DNA of 64,000 nt from Oxytricha trifallax (taxonomy: Eukaryota; Ciliophora; Spirotrichea; Sporadotrichida; Oxytrichidae): contig ARYC01000246.1 in the NCBI GenBank assembly GCA_000711775.1, forward strand, positions 1-64,000, in the 5' to 3' direction. The notes below the pieces were generated by a model that did not search any database, was not told where the DNA came from, and was given only the letters and a program-made list of their open reading frames with translations. Made by a program: the position numbers and the translations under genes. Below, in pieces: positions 10,166 to 22,235 of the stretch; position 1 is the stretch's first letter; the number at the start of each line of letters is the position of its first letter.

Positions 10166-13102
10166 GATATATTTCGTATTTATGAGTTATTTACTTAATA
10201 TAATCCGCTTTAGATATAGTTTATATATATTCAATTAGACTATCATAATATAAGTATTTACATAAAATGATTCTTACACAAGAAATAAACAGGTTAAAAT
10301 ATTTTATTTGATTTTCACTGACTTTCTTTTAAAGATCTTAAATTACCCCCAAAAATGCAACTAAATACATTAATTTATTCTATTTTAATGATTAATGTTT
10401 TAAGTTCTATTATATTCTTTAATATTAAGACATTTGAATTTTTTACAGCAAAATATTGGAAAACATTAAGAAGCCAAGATTTATTTAACAAAATATATTA
10501 AAAATTGATAAAATACAAAAGATTGGGAAATTATTTTAACAAAAATACAAAAAAAACGGCATATATTTATATTTATTAAATTAAATTAAATCTAGTATAC
10601 AAAAAATGAAATAAATAAGTGCATTAATTGAATAATTGTGACTTTTGAAAATAGTGCTATTTATTTTGCAATTTAAGATAATTTTTAATAATTTATTTTT
10701 CATATCATTTCTGATTCTGCGAAGAACCTTCCCATGAAAAAATTTATTATTACATTGATAAATTTAAGATTTTACTGTTTAAAGCTAAATTTGTTTGATT
10801 TATTAACCCCCTTTGTTTAACAACCATAATATAATAAATAGTTATCTAAAACTTGATTTATTATGAATTATTGAATCTTAAGTATCGAATTCACATATTT
10901 TAATGCTCAAGGGATATAAAATATATACTTACTTAGAGAATAGAAAGAATAAGGGTTTAAATAAAAGAGAGGTTTTTTCATTCCTCAAGCAAAGTATTAA
11001 TCCATTTCAAATTAAATTTACTTAAATATAATTTTATTACGTTAATTTATGATTTTAAATAATTTTTTAATTTTGAAGATTTATAATCGATAATAATTTT
11101 AATAAGAAAATATATGTAATAGTTTATTGAAAAAATAATCAGAATAATAATTTAATATAAATGTAGAAAAATGATATTATTCCCACTACTTTCTTATATA
11201 GTTTATATTAAACGGTTAACTCTTATGTTGCAAGTATTAAGAGTTAAAAATAAGTTCTAAGTATTTATAGTTTTGTTTTACTCTCAATTTAAAAATTGGA
11301 TATAAATTGCTATTTTTTAGATATATATATATGGATAAAAATATTTAATTGCATCTAACAACAATAATGGAATTTTTTAAAAAAACTCTTAATCCTCATA
11401 AATAAAAGATATCACTATAAAAACACTGTATTAACTAAAAGAGGTTTGGGGTTTTAAATACAGTTGTCACCATGAGATCCAAATAACCAAATATTTATCA
11501 ATATTTTTCTCTTAACTTAGTTTTTTTTATAAAAATGAATAAAAATCATAAATTTTAAACTTGTGAAGAAGCTGAAATGCATTGAATTAAAAAGTAGAGC
11601 GTTATTATTACTAGAAATTTATAATCTTGAAAAAATTAATTAAATAAGTTTATTCTATATTTTTAGTCTCTTATATGATATATTGATTTGATAAAGAAAT
11701 TTCTCTAAAATTCTAAATTATCTCATTCCATTGTGAATTATTTAACCTTAATATAATGATTACTATAAGAAAAAAAAGTGGTGTTTTTATTAAAATTTTG
11801 TATATTTGTTATATTAAGATTATTAAACTTTACAATTTATAACTGCAATTAATTACAATTATATTAAATTTCTTAATTAAATTGGATTATTGAAATATTG
11901 TAAAGATTTTAATTTACTAATGATTTCATAATTTATTATTTAAATGTTATAAATAAATTTATGATTCTTGAACATTTCCTAAAGCGTGAGGTCTTTAAAT
12001 TAGATTAATTTTGAGAGGTTTGTGGGAGTGTGTCAATCATTATTCCAAAAAGCTTATTCTACAAAGATTTGAAAATTAAGATATGTTTAAGTTTTAATGA
12101 TTATAGACAATAATAATATTTAGAAATATAAATATATTTAAATGTGGATAATGAGGTTTTATTATTAATTTTGATAAAATTTAATATTTGAAAGCTGCAA
12201 TCATAATTAGCTTATAATAATATGGCATCATAAATACAACTAATTCAAAATATATAAATTTGAATAATAAATTAAACTAATTTTATTTCCTTAATAAAAT
12301 AGCAATGAATGAAATTTTATTAATAATTTAATTGATATAGGGATATTCTAGTAAAATTTGCATACTTAAGTTATCCGAGATATAGGATTTAATTCTTTAA
12401 TTATTATACTTATAAAGTAGGATTATCATTCAACTTTATTAAGTATCTATTTGAAATAAATAAAGTGTTTGAATTTAAAATTTCATGGAATATATATAAA
12501 ATAGTATACTTTAGTTTCTAAATCTTAATAATTTCAATGAAGTATCACTTAAGTTTAGCTTTATATCTATTAAGAGTTTATTGTCTATTAGATTATTTGG
12601 TATTAAGACACACATACTTAATAATTATGTAGATAATTATTTAATAACCCCCTTTTATATTATCAATAATTTGTTTATTATTTAGATCAGCCAGGCAATC
12701 AATGATAGGAAGAAGGTAACAGAGCCAATAAATATACAAATATTTATAATTTATAATAATGACAGCATATACATCTAAGTCAAATGTCTAAAAGAAGTTG
12801 AATCTGTTGTACTCATAATAATTAGAGTTCATTAATAAATTATAATTAAAATATTTGGCTAAAAATTCTAATTTATAATAAAGAATCATATAATGCATTT
12901 AATTAATGGAAAAAAATCAATTTACTAAATTTCTTTCTTTTAATAACATGAAATGATATTAAAATATATTGGAACTAATTATTTATTTGTAAATTGAATT
13001 AAATTTTAAATTTAAATATTAATTTATCTGCTTTAAACTCGTTGATATATAATCCATCATATTACATCCTTTCATCTCCATAAATTGAATATTTCTTAAC
13101 AA
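10166..13102. other. AT-rich intergenic DNA
   Basis: No convincing coding island on either strand. One stretch near 11433-11455 (GAGGTTTGGGGTTTT) resembles a worn TBE end, and the preceding bases (CACTATAAAAAC...AACTAAAAGAGG) loosely match the sequence just inside the copy 1 terminus. A short less AT-rich patch near 12685-12725 shows nothing recognisable. Confidence 0.5.
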
Positions 13103-16100
13103 TAAAATTTTTAGTTTGAATCAAACAGGGTTAGAAGGATCAGCTTAGTGTTCAAACTCAGACACTTCATATTGCCAATTACTTAGTCTATCATCAACTT
13201 CTAGTGGAGATTTCGCTGCTGACTTCAGTGTCCCTTCTTCTCTCACTAATTACTATTTTTATTTATTTTTCATTTAATAGTTATTTGTGAAACATAGTAT
13301 TTATTTACTAAGAGTTCTACGAGTAAACGCATGTTAACAAGCAGAAGTATTTCTATAAAATTGAATTAACTTCATTAACATTTAGTACAATAAATTAAAG
13401 TAGATATCTACAGACTAGTTAGAATTATGTATCAAACCCTGTGGTATGTATGCCAGGAGGTTCAGCTTTGATATTTGAGGAGATCAGCAAATCTCATTAT
13501 CCAGTTTATATGAAGGACTCCCTCATTATTGCAACAATTTAACTAAATTTCAAGGAACTCATTCTTTTGTACTTGTTAAATTTATTACAAAAAGTGATTG
13601 TATTTAGCAATAACACAAATTCTAACTTTGATTACAGTTCATTCAGCGTACTTGAGACTAAACTACTAAACGGAACTAAAATAGATAAATTTGTCTTCAC
13701 TTTCTAAGAAAAAATATTGTATTTAGAGCTTCAATTTTGTCTATTAATTAAAGAATTGGTTAATTCTAAGACTCTGGAGTTTATGTATTCGGTGATTCAG
13801 CCGATAATTCCAGATAGACAATTATATCCGTAATGCCAAGCTCTCAAAAATGTCCATCCAATTTGGTTTACGATGCAAAGACCCAAGCAAACTTACTTAA
13901 AGTAGGAGTCAGTGTCAATAAGGACATTATTATATACTTTAATTTTGATTGTTTTTGTTGAAATTACTGATAAATTTACTGATTTTTGTATCTGAAAAAG
14001 TGTTTAACAATATATTCTCACCTGACTGGGGTTTCTTCATAGGTATAGTAGCTGCTGTCCTAGGTTTGATATTAATCACAGTGCTAACAATAGGCTATGT
14101 CTACAGGAAATCCTGGGCTATGAAAGCATATAGTACCATCGGATATCAGAGAAAACATTACTCACTCATTAAAATTGATGATCCCTCAGATCATGATGCA
14201 ATTATCTCAATCAATGCTGATACTGAATCATTCTCTTTATTATTTAATTTATACCCCAAAACCCCTGAACCTGTTCATAGATTATATTCATTCTATCTTA
14301 TTATCATTCTCTTTCTTAAACGAAGGTAAAGACTTAATCCGTACAAGAGAACAGAAGAAACTCTTGGAAGAAGAAGACAGGAAAGAAAAGCAGAGAAGAG
14401 ACAAGGAAAAGAAACATCAAGTTCTAGATTTAGAGGAAGTTGAATAGCTCAAGGATAGACTCAATAAGCATCTCAGTGAAATCAAAAAGTTAAAAACAAT
14501 ATAATTAATTTTTAGTATTTAACATAATCCTTCTATAAAATAAGTTATTTGGAGTTGACTAAACAGGCGATGATGATGACAACGAGGAACTTCTAGGCGG
14601 TGACGATGAGGAAAACGAATTAAGAGCATAGAAATTGTTCGATTAGATCTCTAAACTCAAAGAATTAATTGAAGATAACAGGAGAGTGCTCGAAGGTGAT
14701 TAACTTGAAGATTCTGAATTGAATGCTGGTCAAACTGAAGAAGAGATTTATAAAACTTTAATTGTATTATAAAATAACATTATTATAAGAGAAGGAGAAA
14801 CTAGAGCAGGAAAAGAAAGAGAGAGAAGAGAAATTAAGAAAAGAACAAGAGGAAGAATCCAAGAGACTTAGAGACATCGAGTATCAGAAGCAGCAAGATA
14901 ACAAAACTGAGAAGAATCAGAAGCAATTAGATAGCAAAAAAAATGAAGTCTTAGAACACTTTGAGAAAGATATGGATCGTAGAAAGCAAGATATGCTCGA
15001 CAGAATGCAAAAGATGAATTTAAAGTTTTATAGTTTTATAGATTTATAGAGGAATTTTAACCTGAATTTATCATGATAAGATGGGAGTAACATTAACAGT
15101 CGAGGAGTAAAACGCAATGATGCAGTAATTCGACGACAATCTCGGTAGAATCGGTGGTCTACTTGAAGAAGACGATGGCTATCAACAAGACATGTTAAAA
15201 CGTAAAATCGAGGAGAGAAAGAACAGACGTAGAAAGCTGTAGGAAAACTTGTCTGATTAAGAGAAAGCTCTCCAGAAGAAACAAGAAGCCTTCAACGATT
15301 AGAAAAACGAAATTGAATAAGAAGCAAAGGACCAAAATGCTCAACTTGACGCTGAGATTTTACAAGAGAGAATCGTTAAAAAACAAGGAATTCAAGAAGA
15401 CCTGGAGAAACTCAAGATGGAGAAGTTGCTTGACTATGAGGATAAGCTCAAGGAAAGCAAAAACACTAAGGATTTCGGAAAAGTTCTCGATGAATATCAG
15501 GATGCCAGTAAGAGAGTAGATTAGGAGCTTGAGAAGGAAAAGAAGAAGCAGGAGGCTGAATTGGAGAGATAACTTAAGAATCGTAAAGGTCAGAGAAGAG
15601 CTCAGATTGAAATGGAGAAAGCTGAGAAACTAAGGGCTTTGCAAGGCATTTAAGATGATCAAACTGAAGGTCGTTTATTTATTAATCATTATTTAAAGCT
15701 GACAGAAAAGGCATTGATGAATTGAAAAATCTCATTGCTTTAGATGAAGGTACTAAACAAACTGGAAATGCTCTCGATAAATAGATTGACAAGATCATAC
15801 ATTAAGTTAATTTCACTTATAGCATGTTTATCAACTTTCAAGAAGCACATTATTACCATTGCGTAGTTTTATACAAAATGTGAACTCAATGAGCGATTAA
15901 GGTCTGTCAAGAAAATCCACTCTCAGAGGTGCAATAATGAGCAACGACGGTCAATTATTAAGTCCTCACTCCAGCAATAGTGCCATGAACAATTCATCCT
16001 TGATGTTAGATAAAATGAAGAAAGGTTTGATGAATGACTTGGACAAGAAACTGTAGTAACAAGCCAAGGAGAGAAGAGACATGGAAAAGAAAATGATAGA

Positions 16101-18661
16101 AGAGGGTCAGAAGCTTGATGACGAAGTCGATAGAGCAAAGTCAGATAACATGCAGGATTTGAAGAGTGAGATGGCTAAGAGAGATGAGTTGAAGAGGAAA
16201 CTCAGTGAAGGCACTTCATCTGATCTTGAAAAATAACAAATACTGTCGAGTGAGTATGTTTTTTTAAGCAATTTCCATAGCTTTAGCCAATTATGCGTGA
16301 ATTAAGTCATTCTACAATATTAGACTAATTGGAAAAAGCCGAAGAAAACATCAAGAATAAAATCGATCAGCAAAACTAAGAGTAAAACTCCACACTTGCC
16401 AAGAAACTGGAAGCACGCAGAAAACGCAAATAAGAGTTAGCTGAGTAAGAGAGAGAAATGAAATCCAATCACTTGCAAGAAAGAGAACTGCAGGAAGATA
16501 TCATGAACATGGAGGAGAAATAGAACAAGGCCAGAAATGATAGAGCACATTTGGATTAGGTACTATATGATCTTAAGATGTAACTCCCAGCTGAGGAACT
16601 TCCTTATGCTATTCAAAGAGCACTTGATGAAAAGCATGAAGCTGAACTTAGTGAATAATTTACTAAGCATTAACAAGCTATATTAATTTGAAAGATTTCA
16701 GTTTATCTAAAAAAATGATTAGTATATTTTTAGTGAAATGCTGGTGGAGCTATTCGAATTAAAGTGTAGATAACTCTAAGATGAAGTTTTCAATCTCCTT
16801 GAAGAAAAACTTCACAAACGTGGAATTATTCAGAAAGAAGCTAAAGATAAGCTTGATTAAGTCTAGTAACTCTAATAAGACTGCAAAGATCCAGAGATGA
16901 AGGAAAAATTGCAGAAAATAGCTGAGAAGCTCAAGCAAGACGAGGCTAAAGATCTTTAAAATCTTGAATGGGAATACAAAGCCAAGGAGCAGCACGTTGA
17001 AGCTAATGTTACTGGCAGGTTGATTGACAAGGAAAATATATTAAAAATAATTGTATAGTATTCATTATTAGAAAATACTATAAATTGATTATCATTAAAT
17101 GTAATATAAAAATCAAAGACTTTTATGGCTCAAAGAGCAATAATTGTAAGAAAAGAAAGAAATCTATGCGCTACACTTGTCAGATTATCAATATAATTAA
17201 TTATATTGATAATTTTTATAATTAATTATGATTTTGGGCAATTCTATATGTGAGATTGAAGTTATAGAAAAGATATAATTATTTTAATTAGCTATGTTAT
17301 TAATTAAATGATATGCAAGCTATATTTATTTTAGTTATACTATAGAAATAAGAGGTAAATTATTAATATATTATTTTTATAGTAAATTTCATTTCAAATA
17401 ACTTGAAACAATCACAATCTATTTCTACAATTTTATGACTTGCAATACTTACTATCTGTCAATGAATATTTTAATTGATATAAATAATTAATATTAATAG
17501 CATGAATTATTAATCCTTAAGCAATGATTTTATACTATAATATGTTTAAGATTAACACTCAGCATTGAAGGAAATGCTACAGAAACTAACTGATGAAGAG
17601 CAAACTGAACTAGAGGAGTTCAAGAGAGAGCAAGAAGCAGATAAAATCTAGAAAATGAGAGAACTTGAGCAACAATAAAAACTCATAAATAGCGAGATTC
17701 AATAGCAGAGAGACCGCCTAAACAAAATGGTGGTTTAATACGCTTCTATATATATTTCAAAGTTGAGAGGTATTTTTATCCTGTTAATATCCCTAGTTTT
17801 TATAATGAAAATGGATGCCTTGAATCAAGCATTGTAAAAAGAAGATGAACGAAGAGAAAGAGATAAGCAGTCTTCAATGAGAAGAAAGCGCCTTTAAGAT
17901 TCAAACATGAATTCGGAAGCATACATCGATAAATTGAAGAAAGATCTCGAGCGAATTAACGCACAGTTGGATAGTGCACTCGGTCAGGAAAAACAGAGAC
18001 AACTGTAAAACATGCAAAATGCCTTGAGATAAAAAATGGAGGATGCTGAGAGAACGAGGTAAGAGGAATTGGAGCAACTCAGACAGCTGGAAGAAGATGA
18101 AAAACGCAGATTGGAAGAGGAGGAAGAATAGAAGAAAGCAGAGGAGTTTGCTCTTTATTAGATGCGTGACAGAGTTGAGAAAGCAAAGCAAATGATTGAC
18201 AAGAAGAAATACTGCGGTCATAAACTCGAGGAAAAAACCCACTACTACGAGGCATTCATGCGCAGAAAGGAGAAGCAGCAAATTCTAAGATTACAACAGA
18301 GAATGAAGTCCTCTAAAATGGCAGATGCTCTTAATGCCAATTTCTTGAAATCACTCAACACTTAAGGACCATAAAGTCATGTCGTTGAGGGACTCAATGA
18401 GCCTACAATTTCAAAGGAGAAACAATTGAGAATGCTGAATGAAATTCTTAACAAGATTGAAAGTTTGGAGTCATAAGTGAAAGGAGAGTTGTATACCCTA
18501 AGACCTAGACTTGCTAATAATCAATATTTGAGCGCTAATAATTTAGCCAATAAAAGCATGATAGGATCTTCTGGACAAAAAGTGAGCAAATCTATTTTCA
18601 TTAATTTTTAATTTTCAAATCCAAGTTTAGTGGATCAGTTCATGGCGGTTTATAAAGATGA
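13103..18661 (+). CDS. GCC2/GCC3-type giant membrane protein, block C (3' part: last ectodomain, TM, coiled-coil tail)
   Basis: The exon begins at 13115 after an intron acceptor TTTTTAG. Reading frames give LNQTGLEGSAQCSNSDTSYC, then ...NNTNSNFDYSSFSVLE, then GVYVFGDSADNSRQ and a Cys-containing stretch; these are extracellular-looking. One strong TM helix (GIVAAVLGLILITVLTIGYV, about 14040-14105) is followed by a basic cytosolic start (YRKSWAMK). The rest, 14.3-18.6 kb, is one of the most Lys/Glu/Gln-rich coiled coils I can read. The end is SGSVHGGLQR then TGA 18659-18661, after a 44-nt intron (18582-18625). Eight or more short inserts with pointer repeats interrupt it (listed separately). 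There is no N-terminus here: the sequence starts mid-protein, which is the reason to look for the rest at 23.6-31.7 kb. Confidence 0.85.
14239..14314. other. IES, 12-bp pointer ATCATTCTCTTT
   Basis: The repeat occurs at 14227-14238 and 14303-14314. Excision of 76 bp joins ADTESFS to FLNEGKDLIRTRE in frame. The insert contains CCCCAAAACCCC (14253-14264), a telomere-like motif. Confidence 0.85.
14499..14565. other. IES, pointer AAACA
   Basis: Repeat at 14494-14498 and 14561-14565. Removal joins SEIKKLKT to GDDDDNEELLGG in frame. Confidence 0.75.
14747..14792. other. IES, pointer AAGAGA
   Basis: Repeat at 14741-14746 and 14787-14792. Removing 46 bp joins NAGQTEEE to KEKLEQEKKERE and restores the heptad-rich frame. 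Confidence 0.8.
15017..15083. other. IES, pointer AAGATG
   Basis: Repeat at 15011-15016 and 15078-15083. Removing 67 bp joins MLDRMQKM to GVTLTVEEQNAMMQQ in frame. Confidence 0.8.
15668..15702. other. IES, pointer CTGA
   Basis: Repeat at 15664-15667 and 15699-15702. Removing 35 bp joins LQGIQDDQT to DRKGIDELKNL in frame. Confidence 0.65.
15807..15901. other. IES, pointer ATTAAG
   Basis: Repeat at 15801-15806 and 15896-15901. Removing 95 bp joins QIDKIIHQ to GLSRKSTLRGAIM in frame. Confidence 0.8.
16254..16300. other. IES, pointer GTGA
   Basis: Repeat at 16250-16253 and 16297-16300. Removing 47 bp joins EKQQILSSE to LSHSTILDQLEKAEE in frame. Confidence 0.65.
17045..17545. other. Large AT-rich insert in block C
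   Basis: Coding stops being readable after GRLIDKEN (about 17035) and resumes with HSALKEMLQKLTDEEQ at about 17552. The roughly 500 bp between are AT-rich and non-coding. The pointer pair was not resolved. A similar but shorter gap lies at about 16680-16735. Confidence 0.6.
17731..17814. other. IES, pointer AAAATGG
   Basis: Repeat at 17724-17730 and 17808-17814. Removing 84 bp joins QQQRDRLNKM to DALNQALQKEDERRERD in frame. Confidence 0.8.
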
Positions 18662-18946
18662 ACTAATTTTAAACTTCCTATGAATTGTTACAACTGAATG
18701 CAATATTTGATAATGCATAGTTATTGAAAATTCTAAAGATTATTATTTTAATGAGGATCTAAATTCGATCCAAACTTATTAATTTCATAAGTAGTATATA
18801 TAAATTACTATATATAAAGAACATTTTACATTAAAATATTCACTTTAACTACATCTACATCTATTTTAGCTGAATCAAGAAAATCAAATTAAAATAAATA
18901 AACGATTTGAATAATATAAAAATAATATATCGATTAGGAAATTGAA

Positions 18947-19946
18947 ATGGCAGAATGTAATTTTTCTTGACACCCACATCTCTCTCTCTAAATTAATTAT
19001 TCTTTTTAGATCAATTCGATAATGACATGTATATGGACAATATAAACATTCAGATGCAGAACACTTCAGTCTCTTCTGATTCAGACAAGGGAAACCACTC
19101 GAAAAACGGCTATCAAAAATAAATAGATCCTACTCTAATCAGATAACAACCTGAAATCAATAGGATGTCGGGAGTGGGCCTAAATGGTCAGGAAGAATTT
19201 AAGGACGGCAGTTAGCAGTAGTAGATATAGATCAATTCTGGGGAGAAAAGCTGGATACAAAAGTGTTGTCCATGTTTGACTATAGAGTTTTTCCAGAGCT
19301 ACTTTGACATAACTACAAATGAGTTAACAATGAGGCTTCTTACTTCTCTTATTCCGTTTAACAGAAAGTTTTACTAATCATACAAGAGCAAACCAGATCT
19401 CTATGGACCATTTTGGATATATACTACACTTATTATGATACTTTCCATTTCAGGAAACTACTCCATGTATTTGCAGAGCTCCGCAAGTGATACCAATTTC
19501 GTGTATAATTTTAACTATATACCTATCGCAGCCACTATCATTTATTGCACAGGCTTGGGCATGCCATTCGCATTGAAATTAATCATGAGATTTATGGGTG
19601 CAAATTTTTTCAGTGGAACATTTATAGAGGTAAGCATTTAAAAATTTTTCACATCAAAATCTAATCATTTACTTTACAGATTGCTGGCATATACGCTTAT
19701 TCTTTCACAAGCTTCCTGATAACAGCATTCGTTTGCGCCTTCCCAATCTCAGGTCTCCAGTGGACTTTTGTCATTTATTCCGCTATAACTTCTACAGGAT
19801 TTTTGATCGCAACATTTTGGAACGATTTATCAGAGACTCTAGATGCTAAAAAGAGGCTCATAGTTATTGCATTTATATGCGGAGTTTAAGTTATGTTCTT
19901 AATGATTTTTAAGTTCTACTTTTTCCAACATGTAGGTGGCCAATGA
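18947..19946 (+). CDS. Yip1-domain (YIPF1/2-like) Golgi/ER membrane protein
   Basis: Three exons: ATG 18947; intron 18957-19009 (GTAATT...TTTTAG); intron 19630-19679 (GTAAGC...TTACAG); TGA 19944-19946. The phases join exactly and give 298 residues. The N-terminal half is acidic and Gln-rich (MAEYQFDNDMYMDN start). KSKPDLYGPFWIYTTLI near residue 160 is the Yip1 hallmark DlYGPFWi, and about five TM helices follow. YIPF proteins cycle between ER and Golgi and bind Rab GTPases and each other. The gene is compact and free of pointer inserts. It sits between blocks C and B of the scrambled gene, so it should end on a different macronuclear chromos ome. Confidence 0.9.
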
Positions 19947-20164
19947 ACTTAGATAGTTTGATTGTTGTTTATTTTTATTATTAACTCGATAAAAAAAAAA
20001 GTTGTTTGTAACTATTAATTCAGTAAATTCTTTTCAAATTTGTTGAAATTTCGCTTCATCAAAGCGTTAAAAATAATGATCTATGTTTAATTTTTGGATT
20101 TTTATCATAATTAAATTAGTAATATCTGAATTAATAATACTTAATATATAATTATATTGTAAAA

Positions 20165-20770
20165 ATGAGGAAAAACGCAACACCTGAACCTAGAAAGGAA
20201 TCAGACACCTAACAACTCATTTAAGATCAACCATTATAAAATAACTTGGGTACTCCTCTAAGTCAAGTTGAGCCAGAGAACTTAAGTGACGGTGTTAGAT
20301 CATTCAATCAAGTAAAAGAAGTGACTTCAAGTTTTAGAACTTTTAACATCGCTTGCATCTTAATAAATCTCCTAACAACAGCTTTCATGACTGTGTTTTT
20401 GGGTTTCTTAGACGGACTACTCATTGCAGTGTTCGTAGTGCAGTTTTTATTCACTTTTATGAACATGATTTTCTTCTGTGTAAATGACATGAAGAAGCAA
20501 AACTGGGTAAAGCTAAGAATGTACCTAGCTTATATTCCCTTTGGAATTTTGAACTTGCTCTTCCTATATGATTTTTACAGATTCTTTGGACAGCTAGAGA
20601 GCTACAATGATCAGTTTAGCGGTGGTCCAAAAATGACTGACTAATAAACACAACTAACTGAGGCTTATGTCACCATTTGGCTTACTCATTTTATTATCAC
20701 TCCATTCTTCTAAGGACTCTCATATTGTATTTTCATGCTTGAAATGGGAAATCTTTTAGAAAAGAAGTGA
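20165..20770 (+). CDS. Unidentified four-TM-helix protein, 201 aa
   Basis: Single exon from ATG 20165 to TGA 20768-20770; internal TAA and TAG read as Gln. The first about 55 residues are polar and Gln-rich. Hydrophobic helices follow at about 60-80 (FNIACILINLLTTAFMTVFL), 83-105, 118-137 and 170-190. A polar loop GQLESYNDQFSGGPKMTD lies between helices 3 and 4, and the C-terminus is short and basic (LLEKK). The topology recalls small four-TM trafficking proteins such as SCAMPs, but no motif confirms this. It stands 218 bp after the YIPF gene in the same direction. Confidence 0.8.
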
Positions 20771-20983
20771 GTAGCTTCTGATTATCTCGAAATTTAATAC
20801 ATATAAACAGGGCTGTCTTAAAAGTTAATGACATATATTCCTGCAATTAATAGCTTCTTAGAAAAAGTCTATCAAGTTTGATTATAGTCATCATTTAATT
20901 TAAAAACTAACACATTTTATATTTATGCTTAAAGTTCAATTTATAATCTTACTCAGAATTATAATTGTTATAATTAAATCATA

Positions 20984-21992
20984 ATGGACTCAAAAATCTT
21001 GCCATTTGTACACCTAGAAATTGGTAGCAGCATTCACTTGCCTAAACTTGATTATCCTAGAATTACGAAGCTAGTAAGTAATATAAATCTCAATCAAAAC
21101 TGTATATACTCAACCTTTGATCTCATCCCATTAATTTTTATATTAAAATCATATTAAATTACAGACCAGTATTCAACCGTACACCTTAAACATCTCTCTC
21201 GATGAAGAATTTGATTTCCAGGAGGAATATTCTAAGATTAAAGAATCAAGAAAAGAAAAAGAACGTGAGGGGAGTCAACGCAGAGAAAGACTAGACGGTG
21301 TGCTTGACAATATAAGAATCAAGCAAGAGCAGTTTAAGAAGCAAGAGGAAGAGCGCATCAACTTGCAGTTTGTGATGAGACTTTAAGATGAGGAGAGAAA
21401 AGCTGTAGAACGTGAGCGATAACAAAGACAGCAGGCAGAGTAGCAAGAATCCTCTATTTTGCAAATCATTAACAGGTTTAGTCAAATTGACTACGATGGA
21501 GCCAAACTTATGCTTTAATAGCATAAATGGAACTTGGAGCAAGTCTTGAATATTCTCACATAGAGATACTAAGAGCAAGAGTAGCAGGAAATGACTCATC
21601 ATTCAAATGCAGTTAACTTGATTAGTGAATTTTCTCACATCGAATATGATCAGGCGAGATAAGTACTTAAAAAGCATAATGGGAATTTGGAATCTGCCAG
21701 AAATGAGATTAGACTCTAAAATCAGTTTTCACTTAATTTTTCAATGAGAGATCTAAATAATAAAGAACTTGAGGTTTTGAGAACAAATTTCAATCAAAAT
21801 GACGATGGAATGTCAATAATCATTTGGCTTCAGGGTATCAGACCAATTGGCAATATGTACTATAGAATTTACAAAGACCCCTCTTGCTAAGTTGAAATTT
21901 CTTACATCAATTTATCTCAGTCTTTTGTTCAGCTTGGCATTAAGAGTAACGATACATTCTTTGTCAAGAAAGATAACAATTATCCATATTGA
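20984..21992 (+). CDS. Coiled-coil protein with two UBA/CUE-like helical repeats, 305 aa
   Basis: ATG 20984; intron 21074-21164 (GTAAGT...TTACAG) falls between codons; TGA 21990-21992. The N-terminal 60 residues are mixed; residues about 60-140 form a strongly charged Gln/Glu/Arg coiled coil. Two similar about 30-residue units follow: IINRFSQIDYDGAKLMLQQH (then KWNLEQVLNIL) and LISEFSHIEYDQARQVLKKH (then NGNLESARNEI). Their form, hydrophobic helix, acidic D-Y-x-A, then a W/G-N-LE-xA helix, is that of UBA/CUE ubiquitin-binding domains. The last about 90 residues look like a compact beta-rich domain without recognised motif. A ubiquitin-linked adaptor role is an inference. Confidence 0.75.
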
Positions 21993-22235
21993 ATTAATAT
22001 CTTTCAAATTCATCTAACTTTTTGACACTTCAAAGTAAAATTATTACAATAGAGAAATTTGTAAGGAATCTATCCATAATCTTATTTAAATTAAAAAATA
22101 CCAAATCATATCCATTTTAATACCAAATCTTATGAAGAAATATTATTTAACTCTTCCTTTCATCAATTTATTTTAATTAAGAAATCCTAATTTCTGGTAT
22201 TTTCAATAATTTTTATGATTATAAATAAAATAATA

